38,758 bases of DNA from Gammaproteobacteria bacterium (GCA_018647445.1 JABGTE010000181.1:1-38758); one strand, 5' to 3'; counted from the first letter of the stretch, positions 7,417 to 17,142 are shown. Numbers and translations are program-made. The notes: generated from the sequence alone by a model not told the origin.

Positions 7417-10095
7417 ATGAAAGAAGGTCAGCCCAGTGTCATTTATCTAAAGGATTATCAGGTGCCAGATTTTCTGATCGATAAAACGGTCTTGCGATTC
7501 GAAATTCATGAGGACCAAACACGTGTGATCAGTCAATTGTCGATGCGCCGTAATCCCGATGCTGCGAGCACGGCCGTGGATTTGGTCTTGAACGGCGGAC
7601 CCGGGCTCACAACCCAAGCGATATCGATTAATGATCGCACGTTGCTAAATAATGAGTACCAAGTCACGGATGAGACCCTCACCTTAAGTGGGCTGCCCGC
7701 GGCCTTTGAATTGAGGACCGAGGTCTGCATACGGCCCCAGGATAATTTAGCGTTGTCAGGGCTTTACCAGTCTGGCGGGATGTTCTGTACCCAGTGTGAG
7801 GCAGAAGGATTCCGAAACATCACCTGGTATCTGGATCGCCCGGATGTGATGTCGGTCTTTGAAACCACGATCGAGGCCAGTATCAGTCAGTTCCCGGTTC
7901 TATTGTCCAACGGCAATGCGATTCATCGCGAGATTCAAGGTGATCGTCAACAGGTGACGTGGCAGGATCCGTTCAAAAAACCAGCCTATTTGTTTGCCCT
8001 AGTTGCGGGCGACCTTGAGCACGTCGAGAGTGACTTCACGACGCAGTCGGGGCGCTCCGTGACGCTGCAGATCTTCACTGAGCGCCACAATATTGACAAG
8101 GTCGATTTTGCGATGGACAGTTTGAAGGCTTCGATGACTTGGGATGAAGTGGCCTATGGGCGCGAGTACGACCTTGACATCTTCATGGTTGTGGCCGTTG
8201 AGAGCTTCAATATGGGCGCCATGGAAAATAAAGGACTCAATATTTTTAACACCTCTTGCGTGTTAGCGCATCCGAACACGACGACCGATGCGGGGTTTCA
8301 GCGGGTCGAAGCGGTGGTCGCGCACGAATATTTTCACAACTGGTCCGGCAATCGGGTAACCTGCCGGGACTGGTTTCAGCTCAGTTTAAAAGAAGGCTTC
8401 ACGGTGCTGCGAGACCAGCAATTCTCAGCGGACCGCTGGTCACGGGGCGTGTGCCGCGTCGATCAGGTATCAACCTTGCGAAGCGCACAATTTCCGGAAG
8501 ATGCGGGACCCATGGCGCATCCGATTCGACCGCCATCATTTATCGAGATCAACAATTTTTACACAGCGACGGTCTATGAAAAGGGAGCCGAAGTTGTGCG
8601 GATGCTGCATACGCTATTGGGCGAGACTGACTTTCGGCGGGGGACCGATTGTTATTTTGATCGCCATGATGGTCAAGCCGTCACGACCGAAGACTTCGTC
8701 AAAGCGCTTGAGGCTGCTAGCGGACGCGACCTGACGCAATTCCGACGATGGTATGAGCAAGCTGGCACACCGGTTGTCATGGCATCTGGCGAATATTTAG
8801 CGGATCAAGAAATCTACCGACTAACCTTATCGCAGCAAACGCCTGCGACCCCCGGGCAACGCGATAAAGCGCCTCTTCACATGCCGATAACATTAGGGCT
8901 CATCGGGTCGGACGGCCAAGATCTGGATTTCGAGGGCGCTGAGTTGAGTCTAGATGGCCAAAGCCTGAGCCAGGTTTTGTCGCTGACTGAGGTCGAGCAG
9001 GTGTTTGAGTTGAAGGGGGTTACGCAAGCGCCATTGCCTTCGATTGCGCGCGGCTTCTCAGCACCGATTAAATTACTGGTGGATTACAGCACGGAAGAAC
9101 TGGCGTTTTTGTGTCGCCATGACAGCGATCCCTTCAATCGCTGGGAGGCGGGTCAGCGGTTAGCGGTGCTTGCCATTCAAAGTGTGCAGTCGCAGTTGGC
9201 CAACGGTGAGACTCCGGTGGTCATGCCGCTTCTGATTGAAGTCCTGCAGCATCATCTGGATGCAGCGCTGCAGCAAGCGGGCGACGCTGCTTTCGACAGC
9301 GAGATGGTCAGTTTATTGCTATCGCTGCCAGGTATTCAGTATTTGATTGAGTTACAGACCGAGGTTGATGTTTTGCAGCTTTTGGCGGCAAGAGACCTGG
9401 TGCGGTTGAGTCTTGCTAAGGCCTTGTCAGCCGGATTTTTTGCCGTCTATAAGGCTTATCATGCGTTAACACCGTTTGAACTGAACGCTCAAGCGGTTGG
9501 TGCGCGCAGTCTAAAAAACTTGGCCTTGACGTATTTGTTGGCGCCAGCCGACAGCGGGCATCTCGATCTGGCGTTGGCTCAATTCAATCGCCAAGACAAT
9601 ATGACCGATGTGGCCGCCGCGCTTCGTGCGATTGAAAATTGTCAGCACCCGGATGCACAAGCCTTGCGTGAAACCGTATTGCCGCAGTTTTTTGAACGTT
9701 GGTCGGCTGAGGCCTTAGTGATTGATTCTTGGTTTTCGATCCAGGCTAGTAGCAGCCGGTCCGGAGCGATCGCGCGTGTTGAGGCCCTCATGGAGCATGC
9801 AGCCTTTAGTTTAACGACGCCCAATCGGATGCGCAGCGTGTTGGGCGGCTTTGCGATGAACATCGGTGCTTTTCATGAAGCCGGGGGTGCCGGCTACCGA
9901 TTGCTTGCGGAAACCGTGATTGCCCTCAATGGATTTAATCCCCAGATGGCGGCTCGGATGCTGGGGCCTCTCACGGGATGGCGAAAGTTTGATCCAAAAT
10001 ATGGCGCTGGGATGCAAGCCGCGCTTCAAATGATTTTGGATTCAGGCGAGTTGTCGCCGGATGTCTTTGAGGTCGTCACCAAAACTTTGGCCTGA
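7417..10095 (+). CDS. pepN: Aminopeptidase N (M1 family, E. coli PepN type)
   Basis: Zinc metallopeptidase removing N-terminal residues from peptides in the cytoplasm. It has the substrate-anchoring GAMENKG near residue 265, the zinc motif HEYFHNWSGN beginning at about residue 303 and the third ligand in LKEGFTV. The long C-terminal helical domain (about residues 550-892) is typical of the PepN subgroup. The length of 892 residues is close to E. coli PepN (870). Start ATG 7417 follows AAGAGGT with five to six bases of spacing. It is monocistronic and ends convergent to the bat operon with an 81-base gap. Confidence 0.97.
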   Translation: MKEGQPSVIYLKDYQVPDFLIDKTVLRFEIHEDQTRVISQLSMRRNPDAASTAVDLVLNGGPGLTTQAISINDRTLLNNEYQVTDETLTLSGLPAAFELRTEVCIRPQDNLALSGLYQSGGMFCTQCEAEGFRNITWYLDRPDVMSVFETTIEASISQFPVLLSNGNAIHREIQGDRQQVTWQDPFKKPAYLFALVAGDLEHVESDFTTQSGRSVTLQIFTERHNIDKVDFAMDSLKASMTWDEVAYGREYDLDIFMVVAVESFNMGAMENKGLNIFNTSCVLAHPNTTTDAGFQRVEAVVAHEYFHNWSGNRVTCRDWFQLSLKEGFTVLRDQQFSADRWSRGVCRVDQVSTLRSAQFPEDAGPMAHPIRPPSFIEINNFYTATVYEKGAEVVRMLHTLLGETDFRRGTDCYFDRHDGQAVTTEDFVKALEAASGRDLTQFRRWYEQAGTPVVMASGEYLADQEIYRLTLSQQTPATPGQRDKAPLHMPITLGLIGSDGQDLDFEGAELSLDGQSLSQVLSLTEVEQVFELKGVTQAPLPSIARGFSAPIKLLVDYSTEELAFLCRHDSDPFNRWEAGQRLAVLAIQSVQSQLANGETPVVMPLLIEVLQHHLDAALQQAGDAAFDSEMVSLLLSLPGIQYLIELQTEVDVLQLLAARDLVRLSLAKALSAGFFAVYKAYHALTPFELNAQAVGARSLKNLALTYLLAPADSGHLDLALAQFNRQDNMTDVAAALRAIENCQHPDAQALRETVLPQFFERWSAEALVIDSWFSIQASSSRSGAIARVEALMEHAAFSLTTPNRMRSVLGGFAMNIGAFHEAGGAGYRLLAETVIALNGFNPQMAARMLGPLTGWRKFDPKYGAGMQAALQMILDSGELSPDVFEVVTKTLA

Positions 10096-10176
10096 TCGGA
10101 TTTTCAATCGGCCAGCAGCCGGAGGCATGCTTTGCGCAAGCGTTGAGCATGTCTCCACGTCAAAGGCTCGGTAGGG

Positions 10177-11820
10177 TCAAAGTCCCGGGTTAAGGCGTGC
10201 GGGTAAAGGGCTTGCCGTCGCGTTAGCGTGGGGCAGGGTGGATAACTTGGTGACAACGGCAAGCAGATCGCTGCTACGCCAGTCGCCGCCCTCACCGGTC
10301 TGATAAATCGTAGCCTCGAGGGCTCTGTAAGGGGTTTCGAGCTCCGGGTAATCTTTTGTCAGGCTGGCCATCGCGGTTGTGTTCGGGAAGGTATGCCGCC
10401 GCCAGCGCTGGAGTTCCGAATACGTTTTCTGAGGATCACCAAGTTTGATCGCTCGGGTTAAAGGTTCCAATTCGAAGTGAGGTGGGGCTGGGCGCGGTGC
10501 GGTTTTTGCTTTTACGGGCTTTTTGAACCACGCTACAAGCGTCAACAACCAGGCCACCAGCAGAATGATGGCAATCCAGATGGTCCATTGTAGCTGCTGT
10601 CTCAGCAGTAGAATCTCGGCATTATCAATGCTCGGTGGCTGGGTCACACTGGGTGTGCCCAAGGTTGGGGCGGTTTTCGGCGCGTTTCCAATGGCAAGGT
10701 TTATCCCCGGTAGCACAGCCACTTCTTGCCGCCGATCTTCAGTATTCCACCAATAAACGGTGATGTCTGGCAATGCGAGGGTGCCTGCCTCGGTCGGAAC
10801 GATGCCAACTGTGACCACGGATTCAGCGGCCAGCCCCTGCTCGCTTGCCAGTTCTTCCACCACCGGCTGATCAATATACAGCCGTGCCCCAGCGGTGTCC
10901 TCAAAGCGAAGCTCCGGCAGCAAAGCGGCGGTGACACCGGCGCCTTTGAGGGTTACGACTCGATTGATTGGATCCCCAACCACCAAAGGCGAATCGGGCC
11001 GGTTTAGGACGGCGTCGATGGCGAGACTTTGGGCTGGCAGCCAACGCCTGCCTTGAAAGCTCGCGGGCACGGGTAAGACGCTGAGGCTGTGACCCGAAGA
11101 CACGGCATTGACCCGTTCCCTGGAAGAAAATAGACCGCCCCGCCCCCGGGTGCCCACGAAGGTCTCAGGTGCCAAGTTTAACGGGCCACTTTGTTGCGGA
11201 AAGATGGCGTAGCGTTTTTCCAAAACGTAATACCGCCGATTATTGACCACGGTTTCAAAGCGGCGTTCATTCTCAATAATCTCAACCATCGTATTCGGCA
11301 AATCCGGTGCTGCTGGGAAATCGCCCGAAATCGAGTCGGCGTAGTACAGTCGAACGGTGTAGAGCAACTGCGCTTGGACGTAAACTTCTTCCCGATCCAC
11401 TAGGGTTTCAAAGAACAGAATCTGCGCCATCTGGTTTCGCACAGCTTGCGATTGAGCAACCACCCGGATCCCAATTGGATTGGTCCGCTCGGTGCCGACG
11501 GTCAAGGCCGGGACGAGAAGGTTACCCTGACGTTTCGGCCTCAGCGTGACCTGATAGTCGATGTAAGACCGGCTGGTCTGTCGGCCATTGATCAGCGAAA
11601 TTGATGAATTTTGTTGGGACTGCTGATTAATTATCGTGAAGTCGCGCTCGAGCGCTTGGAAGTCCGGCTCGGTACTCCCTTGGTCGGTGACTCGGATTGT
11701 AAGGGTTAATACATCAAATTCGCTGATCTGATTTTGATCAACGGTAGCTGTCACCGCCGAATGTAACAGGGGGCTAATGCTCAATAGCCAAATTAAGAGC
11801 GCTACGTGACCTCGTCGCAT
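10177..11820 (-). CDS. batD: BatD family protein (aerotolerance operon)
   Basis: A 547-residue membrane-anchored protein. It begins with a signal peptide (MRRGHVALLIWLLSISPLLHS), has a large periplasmic beta-rich part with the BatD-type opening (TATVDQNQISEFDVLTLTI), one transmembrane helix near residue 415-435 (WTIWIAIILLVAWLLTLVAW), and a cytoplasmic tail. The track's start at 11826 is TTG. ATG 11820 is better because it overlaps the batB stop as TAATG and has GAGAGGA upstream. BatD proteins occur with MoxR ATPases and BatA/BatB and are linked to envelope or oxidative-stress tolerance; the molecular role is not settled. It is the last gene of the operon. Confidence 0.88.
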   Translation of the reverse strand: MRRGHVALLIWLLSISPLLHSAVTATVDQNQISEFDVLTLTIRVTDQGSTEPDFQALERDFTIINQQSQQNSSISLINGRQTSRSYIDYQVTLRPKRQGNLLVPALTVGTERTNPIGIRVVAQSQAVRNQMAQILFFETLVDREEVYVQAQLLYTVRLYYADSISGDFPAAPDLPNTMVEIIENERRFETVVNNRRYYVLEKRYAIFPQQSGPLNLAPETFVGTRGRGGLFSSRERVNAVSSGHSLSVLPVPASFQGRRWLPAQSLAIDAVLNRPDSPLVVGDPINRVVTLKGAGVTAALLPELRFEDTAGARLYIDQPVVEELASEQGLAAESVVTVGIVPTEAGTLALPDITVYWWNTEDRRQEVAVLPGINLAIGNAPKTAPTLGTPSVTQPPSIDNAEILLLRQQLQWTIWIAIILLVAWLLTLVAWFKKPVKAKTAPRPAPPHFELEPLTRAIKLGDPQKTYSELQRWRRHTFPNTTAMASLTKDYPELETPYRALEATIYQTGEGGDWRSSDLLAVVTKLSTLPHANATASPLPARLNPGL

Positions 11821-13598
11821 TACCAATTCCTCTCAAAATCTTGTCGCGTTATTTCGCCCTGACGGACCCGCTCTTCAAATTGTTGTTCAAATTTCCGCCT
11901 GAGCAAACCGCCGGGATCATCCGGCACCCGTTTTAACCATTGTTCTAAGGCTTGCGCCTCCTCTGGATCCAAGGCCTCATCCGTTTCTTGTAGGGTCTCA
12001 GCACCTTCCTGAGCTTGATCCTCTTTGGCTTGCTCGGCGGCCGTCTGCTCGCGTTCCTCGGCTGATGCCTCGGAGTCATCAGCACTGTCGCTATCTTCTT
12101 GGCTCTGCGCATCTTGCGATGGATCTTGCTCACCGGACGCCTGGTTTTCTTCTCCTTGACTGCCGTCTTGCGGATTCTGCTCACTGCCTTCGCTTTGGTC
12201 GGAGGCATCTTGCTCTTGTGCTTGTTGCTCGAGGAGTTGCTCGATCAAGGCTTTATTAAAGGCCGCATCTTCATGTTCGGGGTCGCTGGCCAGCACTTGA
12301 TCAAAGGTGGCGAGGGCGCCCTCCAAATCCCCGGAGCGGGCGAGGGCATTGCCCCGGTTGTAATCATTCTCAACCCCCGTGCTCGTAGCAAAATCTTTAG
12401 CAGCGGCCTTAAAGTCCTGATTTCGATAGTGGGCTGTGGCGCGCCAAGCAGGATCTTCAAACAGCGTTGCCGCAGTTTCAGGCGCGTCGAGTTCAAGGGC
12501 ACTTGCCCCTTGTTGATCGCGCGTTTTCCAAAGGTCGGTCCAAAAACCGGCAGCCACAGCCTGATCCGCGGGCATCAAAATAATGAACGCGAGTCCCCAT
12601 AGCCAGCCGCGACGAAACCCAAGGATGGCAAGCGGGATCAAAATTAAAATGAGATAAGGGCCGAGCTCCTCCCAAAGGTCGAAGTCGCGCTCGACGACGC
12701 GAAATGAGTCATCCAGCCGGTTTGGCGGCTCGAGCCAGACGGATAAATCGTCGTTCAAAAGGTTTAGTTCTGTTAACGCCGCGCCACTGGCGTTGGCAAA
12801 ACGATTGATATCATCAAAGTTGACGGCGGGAATGACCAAGCTGCCCTGGGTGTCCTTCAAAAACTTGTCGCCCATCGATTGGGGCAACCTAATAGGCGCG
12901 CCGCTTTGAGTCCCCACAATCATCAGGGATAAGGGGTACTGATTGCTCAGCGCGCTCGCGGCGCGCAAGGCTGCCTGCGGATCCCGAACTTCATCGGTAA
13001 TGACCAGAACTCGGCCGGTGGCCGCACCCGCAGAAACGAACAGGCTTCGCGCCAATGTTAACGCCGGCGCAAGGGCTGAGCCGGGCGCTGGCATCATTTC
13101 CGGGCCGAGGGTTGATAGCAGCGCGAGGATCGTCTTATTGTCATCCGTGAGCGGCGAGACTGCGTGTGCATCGCCCGCAAAGACAATTAGCCCGGTCGTG
13201 CCCTCTTTTCGGGCCATCAGCAGGTCGGTAATTTTGCGTTTGGCGTTAATAAGCCGGCTTGGCGTGACATCCGAGGCATACATGGACCATGTTAAATCTA
13301 AGACGATAACCAAAGCATCTTCGCGTTCCAAAATCGGCTGGGGAATTTTCTCAGTGGTTGGGCCCGCAGCGGCAAGGATTGAGAGCACCCAGGCGAGCAG
13401 GAGGATCGGTAGTGGATTGACGCTCGGTTTCTTTGGCGGCTGAACGAGCAGAAAGGGCATCAGTTCGTGATCAATGGTGTCGGCCCAAGCAGACGACCTT
13501 TCATAGCGCCTAAAGAGCAGTACCGCGATCATGATGGCGGGAATCAAGGCAAGCAGCCACTCTGGCCGGATGAAATGAAAGTTTGCGATCCAATTCAT
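11820..13598 (-). CDS. batB: BatB/BatC fusion: von Willebrand factor A domain plus TPR protein
   Basis: 592 residues. The N-terminal part has two membrane helices (residues about 13-30 and 64-80) and a VWA domain (residues about 92-290) with MIDAS-like DLTWSMYASD, in which threonine replaces the first serine of DxSxS. Another membrane helix pair (about 312-350) follows. Next come short TPR units (ENDYNRGNALARSGDLEGALATFDQ) and a long acidic Glu/Gln/Ser/Asp stretch. It closes with the BatC-type end LKRVPDDPGGLLRRKFEQQ. In some bacteria BatB and BatC are separate; here they are one chain. The start overlaps the batA stop as ATGA. Confidence 0.9.
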   Translation of the reverse strand: MNWIANFHFIRPEWLLALIPAIMIAVLLFRRYERSSAWADTIDHELMPFLLVQPPKKPSVNPLPILLLAWVLSILAAAGPTTEKIPQPILEREDALVIVLDLTWSMYASDVTPSRLINAKRKITDLLMARKEGTTGLIVFAGDAHAVSPLTDDNKTILALLSTLGPEMMPAPGSALAPALTLARSLFVSAGAATGRVLVITDEVRDPQAALRAASALSNQYPLSLMIVGTQSGAPIRLPQSMGDKFLKDTQGSLVIPAVNFDDINRFANASGAALTELNLLNDDLSVWLEPPNRLDDSFRVVERDFDLWEELGPYLILILIPLAILGFRRGWLWGLAFIILMPADQAVAAGFWTDLWKTRDQQGASALELDAPETAATLFEDPAWRATAHYRNQDFKAAAKDFATSTGVENDYNRGNALARSGDLEGALATFDQVLASDPEHEDAAFNKALIEQLLEQQAQEQDASDQSEGSEQNPQDGSQGEENQASGEQDPSQDAQSQEDSDSADDSEASAEEREQTAAEQAKEDQAQEGAETLQETDEALDPEEAQALEQWLKRVPDDPGGLLRRKFEQQFEERVRQGEITRQDFERNW

Positions 13599-14623
13599 GA
13601 GGTCACCTCAGCATCATCCTTTGGCGAGAACGCGCGCTCGGCGAAAGTGGTTTTGATTAGCCAACCCCCCGCGACAAACAAGCTCAAGATGATGGCGCTG
13701 CCCAGTGGCCAGAAAAAGAGTGATTTTTCGGGGCGATACGTTTCTTGATCAACCTCAATCGGCTCGAGTTCGTCGAGGGCGAGATAAATGCTTGCCAGTT
13801 CCTGCGTTGAGCGCGCTCTTTGGTAGATCCCGCCGGTAAGACCCGCAATTTCCGTTAGGGTCTCGGTATCGAGTTCTGCCGACGGGTTCACCGTGCGATT
13901 AAACAAAAGGCCAGAGACTTCCATCTGGTCCGCGCCAAAACCAATGGTATAAATTGTGATGCCTTCTTGTGCTGCAAGTTTTGCGGCTTGGATGGGGGAC
14001 ACCTCGCCGACATTGTTGACGCCGTCGGTCAGGAGAATGAGCACGCGATTGGCCGCGGGCCGATCTAGCAGGCGTTTCACTGACAAGCCGATGGCGTCGC
14101 CGATTGCGGTTTTTCCACCGGCAATACCGAGCGGTGTCTCTGTCAGCAAGGTGTTGATGGTTTTGCGGTCGAAGGTAAGTGGCGCCTGCAAATAGGCCTG
14201 GCTGCCAAACAAAATGAGGCCTAAGCGATCGCCCCGCCTTCGTTCTACAAATTCACCGACTACAGCTTTAACTGCGGCAAGACGGGTGACCATTTGGCCG
14301 TTTAAGTTCATGTCCTCTGTACCCATTGAGCCTGAGATGTCCACGGCCAATAATAGATCTCGACCGCTGCTTGGCAGGGTGATTGGGTCGCCAACCCATT
14401 TAGGCTGGCTCCCAGCTAGAATAGTGGCAAGCCAAAGCAGCAGCACGAGGCTTCGCCAAAGCAGTCGGCTAGACCGCGGTTCTAATTCGGCCGCTAAGCT
14501 CTTTAGACGATTAAAACTTGGTGTTCTCAGCGCCGCCTCTTGCCGATTGGCTCGCGGTAGCAGCCAGGCGAGCAGGGGTAGAGGTAACAGATAAAAAAAC
14601 CAAGGCCAGCCAAACTCAATCAT
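13595..14623 (-). CDS. batA: BatA family von Willebrand factor A membrane protein
   Basis: A 342-residue inner-membrane protein. It has an N-terminal hydrophobic region (FGWPWFFYLLPLPLLAWLL), a second helix (LWRSLVLLLWLATILAG), and a VWA domain with a complete MIDAS, AVDISGSMGTEDM. A C-terminal helix (FFWPLGSAIILSLFVAGGWL) follows. The ORF opens at 14686, but ATG 14623 gives the typical family N-terminus and overlaps the upstream stop as ATGA. VWA domains bind metal and protein ligands; BatA and BatB are thought to form a membrane complex whose state is controlled by the MoxR ATPase. It sits between DUF4381 and batB. Confidence 0.92.
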   Translation of the reverse strand: MIEFGWPWFFYLLPLPLLAWLLPRANRQEAALRTPSFNRLKSLAAELEPRSSRLLWRSLVLLLWLATILAGSQPKWVGDPITLPSSGRDLLLAVDISGSMGTEDMNLNGQMVTRLAAVKAVVGEFVERRRGDRLGLILFGSQAYLQAPLTFDRKTINTLLTETPLGIAGGKTAIGDAIGLSVKRLLDRPAANRVLILLTDGVNNVGEVSPIQAAKLAAQEGITIYTIGFGADQMEVSGLLFNRTVNPSAELDTETLTEIAGLTGGIYQRARSTQELASIYLALDELEPIEVDQETYRPEKSLFFWPLGSAIILSLFVAGGWLIKTTFAERAFSPKDDAEVTS

Positions 14624-15219
14624 GCGATGTGCTCGCTTTCTGCGGGTGTTACCACCTTGCCCGTCCGCGTATGATTTTCGAGCCACTCAGCGCAGAGTGA
14701 AAACAGTGCGGTGAGTTCAATGCGGGAGAGATCCTGGGTCCTCTCGTAGGGCCCATCAATCAGGAGCTCGCCCGGACCAAGCGAAAATCGACTCGTTTTG
14801 CTGGTTGCATCCAGAAACTGAGTCCAGGCCAGGCCGGTCAGTGCGGCAACCTCTGCTCGATTGAAGGCTGTGATTGCTACTCGTTTCATCAAGATTTGTA
14901 ATGCGGTGAGCGCGCGCCTTGCGTCCTCATCTTTCGTGTACTCAGCGGCAATGGTTGTGAGTTCGCGCTGTGCAATTCGGCGATAAGCGTTGCTTTTGTA
15001 GCGCCGATAAAGCGCGCGCATGGCCCAAAAAAGCCCGAATAAAACCAGTCCCGCAAGCAACCACCAACCCAGTGCTGGGGGCCAGTCGGCTACGGTTTGC
15101 GGAAGATGAATATCCCGAAGCTGTGCCAGAGGATCTTCATTTGCGGCGGCAGGCATGGCCCCCGGCAGGACACTAGGCGCGGCCGGCGGTGTGGTTACGG
15201 CTGGCGCTGAAGACAGCAT
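14620..15219 (-). CDS. DUF4381 family membrane protein of the MoxR/Bat operon
   Basis: A 199-residue protein with the family opening DPLAQLRDIHLPQTVADWPP followed directly by a transmembrane helix (ALGWWLLAGLVLFGLFWAM, residues about 49-68) and a helical cytoplasmic domain. A proline/alanine-rich segment of about 28 residues precedes it. DUF4381 proteins are almost always found between the DUF58 and BatA genes; their role is unknown. Its ATG overlaps the DUF58 stop as TAATG and its own stop overlaps batA as ATGA, so production is probably stoichiometrically coupled. Confidence 0.88.
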   Translation of the reverse strand: MLSSAPAVTTPPAAPSVLPGAMPAAANEDPLAQLRDIHLPQTVADWPPALGWWLLAGLVLFGLFWAMRALYRRYKSNAYRRIAQRELTTIAAEYTKDEDARRALTALQILMKRVAITAFNRAEVAALTGLAWTQFLDATSKTSRFSLGPGELLIDGPYERTQDLSRIELTALFSLCAEWLENHTRTGKVVTPAESEHIA

Positions 15220-16169
15220 TAAAGCGAGCCTCTTTGATCAAAAAAGTTCGGCAGATAATCATCGGGTTGCTCAAAGGCCGCGATTTGGGTGAACCGTCCT
15301 TGTACTTTCTGAAAAGCGTGCTGCACTTGGCGTTTTCGGGTTTCGAATTGCGCAGCGTGGCGCGACCTTGCTTGCCTCGATCGGGTATCGATCTCTTGAA
15401 TCCCCGCTCCATCCGTAATGCTGTATCGCCCGGGCGCGGGTAATTCTCGATCGAGTGGGTCAATGATCTGGATGCCATAAAGGTCGTTATGCCGACCAAG
15501 TTGCTTGAGCCGGGTTTCGATATCAGCATCAAAGTTAGAAAAATCGCTGATGATAAAAATCAGACTGCCGTGTCGGCTGGTTCTTTGCGCTGCTTGAATC
15601 ATGTCGGAAAACTGATTGTGCTGGCTGTTGTGCGTTGTTTTTCCCAAGCTCTGATTAAACGAGAGACTGTCGTGGATGAGTCGTAGAAGCGATTTTCGGC
15701 TTCGTCTTGGGCGGGTCTCAAGATGGGTTTGATCGTTAAACACGATGCCGCCAACTCGGTCGCCTTGGTCGAGGGCTGTCCAACCTAGAAGAGCGGCTAA
15801 GCGTATTGCAGCTACGGATTTAAACCGCACTTGAGAGCCAAAATAGAGACTCGGTCCTTGATCTAGTAAAATCAGAACGGGTCTTTCTCGTTCTTCTTGA
15901 AAGACCTTGGTATGCGTCTTGGAGGTTCTTGCTGTCACTTTCCAGTCGATGCTGCGGATGTCGTCTCCGGCTTGGTATAGTCTGACTTCACTGAAATCCA
16001 TCCCGCGGCCCTGATGCTTTGAGCGTAGTTGCCCGGTCATTGGGTTGGTAGCAGTTTGATTTCGCGGCAACGCCAAACGACGCGCGGTGTGGCGCAAGCC
16101 AATAAGGTCATCCAGAGAGGCATAGGCGCCAGTGCCGGAAACCGCCTGTGGAAGGTTACCTGTTTGCAT
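15219..16169 (-). CDS. DUF58 domain protein of the MoxR/Bat operon
   Basis: A 316-residue soluble protein of the DUF58 family. Typical segments are GRGMDFSEVRLYQAGDDIRS followed by IDWKVTARTSKTHTKVFQEE and then RPVLILLDQGPSLYFGSQ, which has a VWA-like fold. These proteins are constant partners of MoxR ATPases. I place the start at ATG 16169, four bases after the moxR stop. The track start at 16217 would add 16 residues and overlap moxR by 44 bases. Neither has a clear ribosome site, so the choice is not certain. The stop overlaps the next gene as TAATG. Confidence 0.88.
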   Translation of the reverse strand: MQTGNLPQAVSGTGAYASLDDLIGLRHTARRLALPRNQTATNPMTGQLRSKHQGRGMDFSEVRLYQAGDDIRSIDWKVTARTSKTHTKVFQEERERPVLILLDQGPSLYFGSQVRFKSVAAIRLAALLGWTALDQGDRVGGIVFNDQTHLETRPRRSRKSLLRLIHDSLSFNQSLGKTTHNSQHNQFSDMIQAAQRTSRHGSLIFIISDFSNFDADIETRLKQLGRHNDLYGIQIIDPLDRELPAPGRYSITDGAGIQEIDTRSRQARSRHAAQFETRKRQVQHAFQKVQGRFTQIAAFEQPDDYLPNFFDQRGSL

Positions 16170-16173
16170 TGGA

Positions 16174-17142
16174 TTAAGCCGTCGCAACGCGAGATAACAG
16201 GCGCTCGATAACGTCATCTGTTGTCACGCCAGCCGCCTCCGCTTCAAAGCTCAAAACCAATCGGTGTCGCAAAGCGTCAAAGGCAACGGCCTGAACGTCG
16301 TCGGGAGTGACAAAATCTTTGCCTTGCAAATAGGCATGGCTGCGCGCGCAGATATCAAGGGCAATGGTGCCTCGAGGGGATGCGCCATATTCTAACCAAT
16401 CAGCGAGTTCCGGATCGATGTGCTTAGGGTTACGAGTCGCCATAACCAGTTCAACAATATAGTTTTCGACAACCGTCTCCATGTGTAAATCGAGCACTTC
16501 CTGACGAGCTGCAAATATTTGGGCTTGAGTGACAAGACGTTGTGCGCCTTGCGCGGATTGCTGCTTTACGCGCTGCTCATGGCGGACAATGCGCAAGATG
16601 CTATGTTCCGCATCAGCATCCGGGTAGTCGACCAAGACATGCATGAGGAATCGATCCAGTTGCGCTTCAGGTAGCGGATAGGTGCCTTCTTGCTCAATCG
16701 GGTTTTGGGTGGCCATTACAAGAAACAGCTCGGGCAGGGCCATGGTGTTGTTGCCATTACTGATTTGGCGTTCGCCCATGGCCTCAAGGAGTGCTGACTG
16801 AACCTTTGCCGGAGCTCGGTTTATTTCGTCGGCGAGTACTAAGTGATTGAAAATAGGCCCCTCTTGGAAGACGAAAGTACCCTCCTGAACGCGGTAAATC
16901 TCAGTGCCGGTTACGTCCGATGGCAGTAAATCCGGCGTAAATTGGATGCGTTGGAATGAGCCTTCAACGCAATTTGCCAAGGTTTTAATGGCTTTTGTTT
17001 TTGCCAGTCCGGGCGCACCCTCGACCAGTAGATGGCCATCAGCCAGCAGGGCCATCAGCAATCGATCGACCAGGAGGCGTTGACCCACAATTTGTTCTGA
17101 AAGATGTTGTCTAAGAACTTGGATCGGTGCGAGATGATTCAT
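16174..17142 (-). CDS. moxR: MoxR family AAA+ ATPase
   Basis: A 322-residue AAA+ ATPase. Walker A is GAPGLAKTKAI and Walker B is LVLADEINRAPAKVQSALLE. Sensor 1 lies in VMATQNPIEQEGTYPLPEAQ, and the C-terminal lid holds ASPRGTIALDI. MoxR proteins act as chaperone-like motors for VWA-domain partners. Here the partners DUF58, BatA and BatB follow directly, so it is the likely energy source of the complex. It is the first gene of the operon. Upstream lies a 453-base gap shared with the divergent amtB, containing a palindrome near 17184. Confidence 0.95.
   Translation of the reverse strand: MNHLAPIQVLRQHLSEQIVGQRLLVDRLLMALLADGHLLVEGAPGLAKTKAIKTLANCVEGSFQRIQFTPDLLPSDVTGTEIYRVQEGTFVFQEGPIFNHLVLADEINRAPAKVQSALLEAMGERQISNGNNTMALPELFLVMATQNPIEQEGTYPLPEAQLDRFLMHVLVDYPDADAEHSILRIVRHEQRVKQQSAQGAQRLVTQAQIFAARQEVLDLHMETVVENYIVELVMATRNPKHIDPELADWLEYGASPRGTIALDICARSHAYLQGKDFVTPDDVQAVAFDALRHRLVLSFEAEAAGVTTDDVIERLLSRVATA

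Noticed and set aside
11945-12602. Long shadow ORFs across the acidic segment of batB-batC
   Set aside because: They follow from the biased Glu/Gln/Ser codon use of the real gene.
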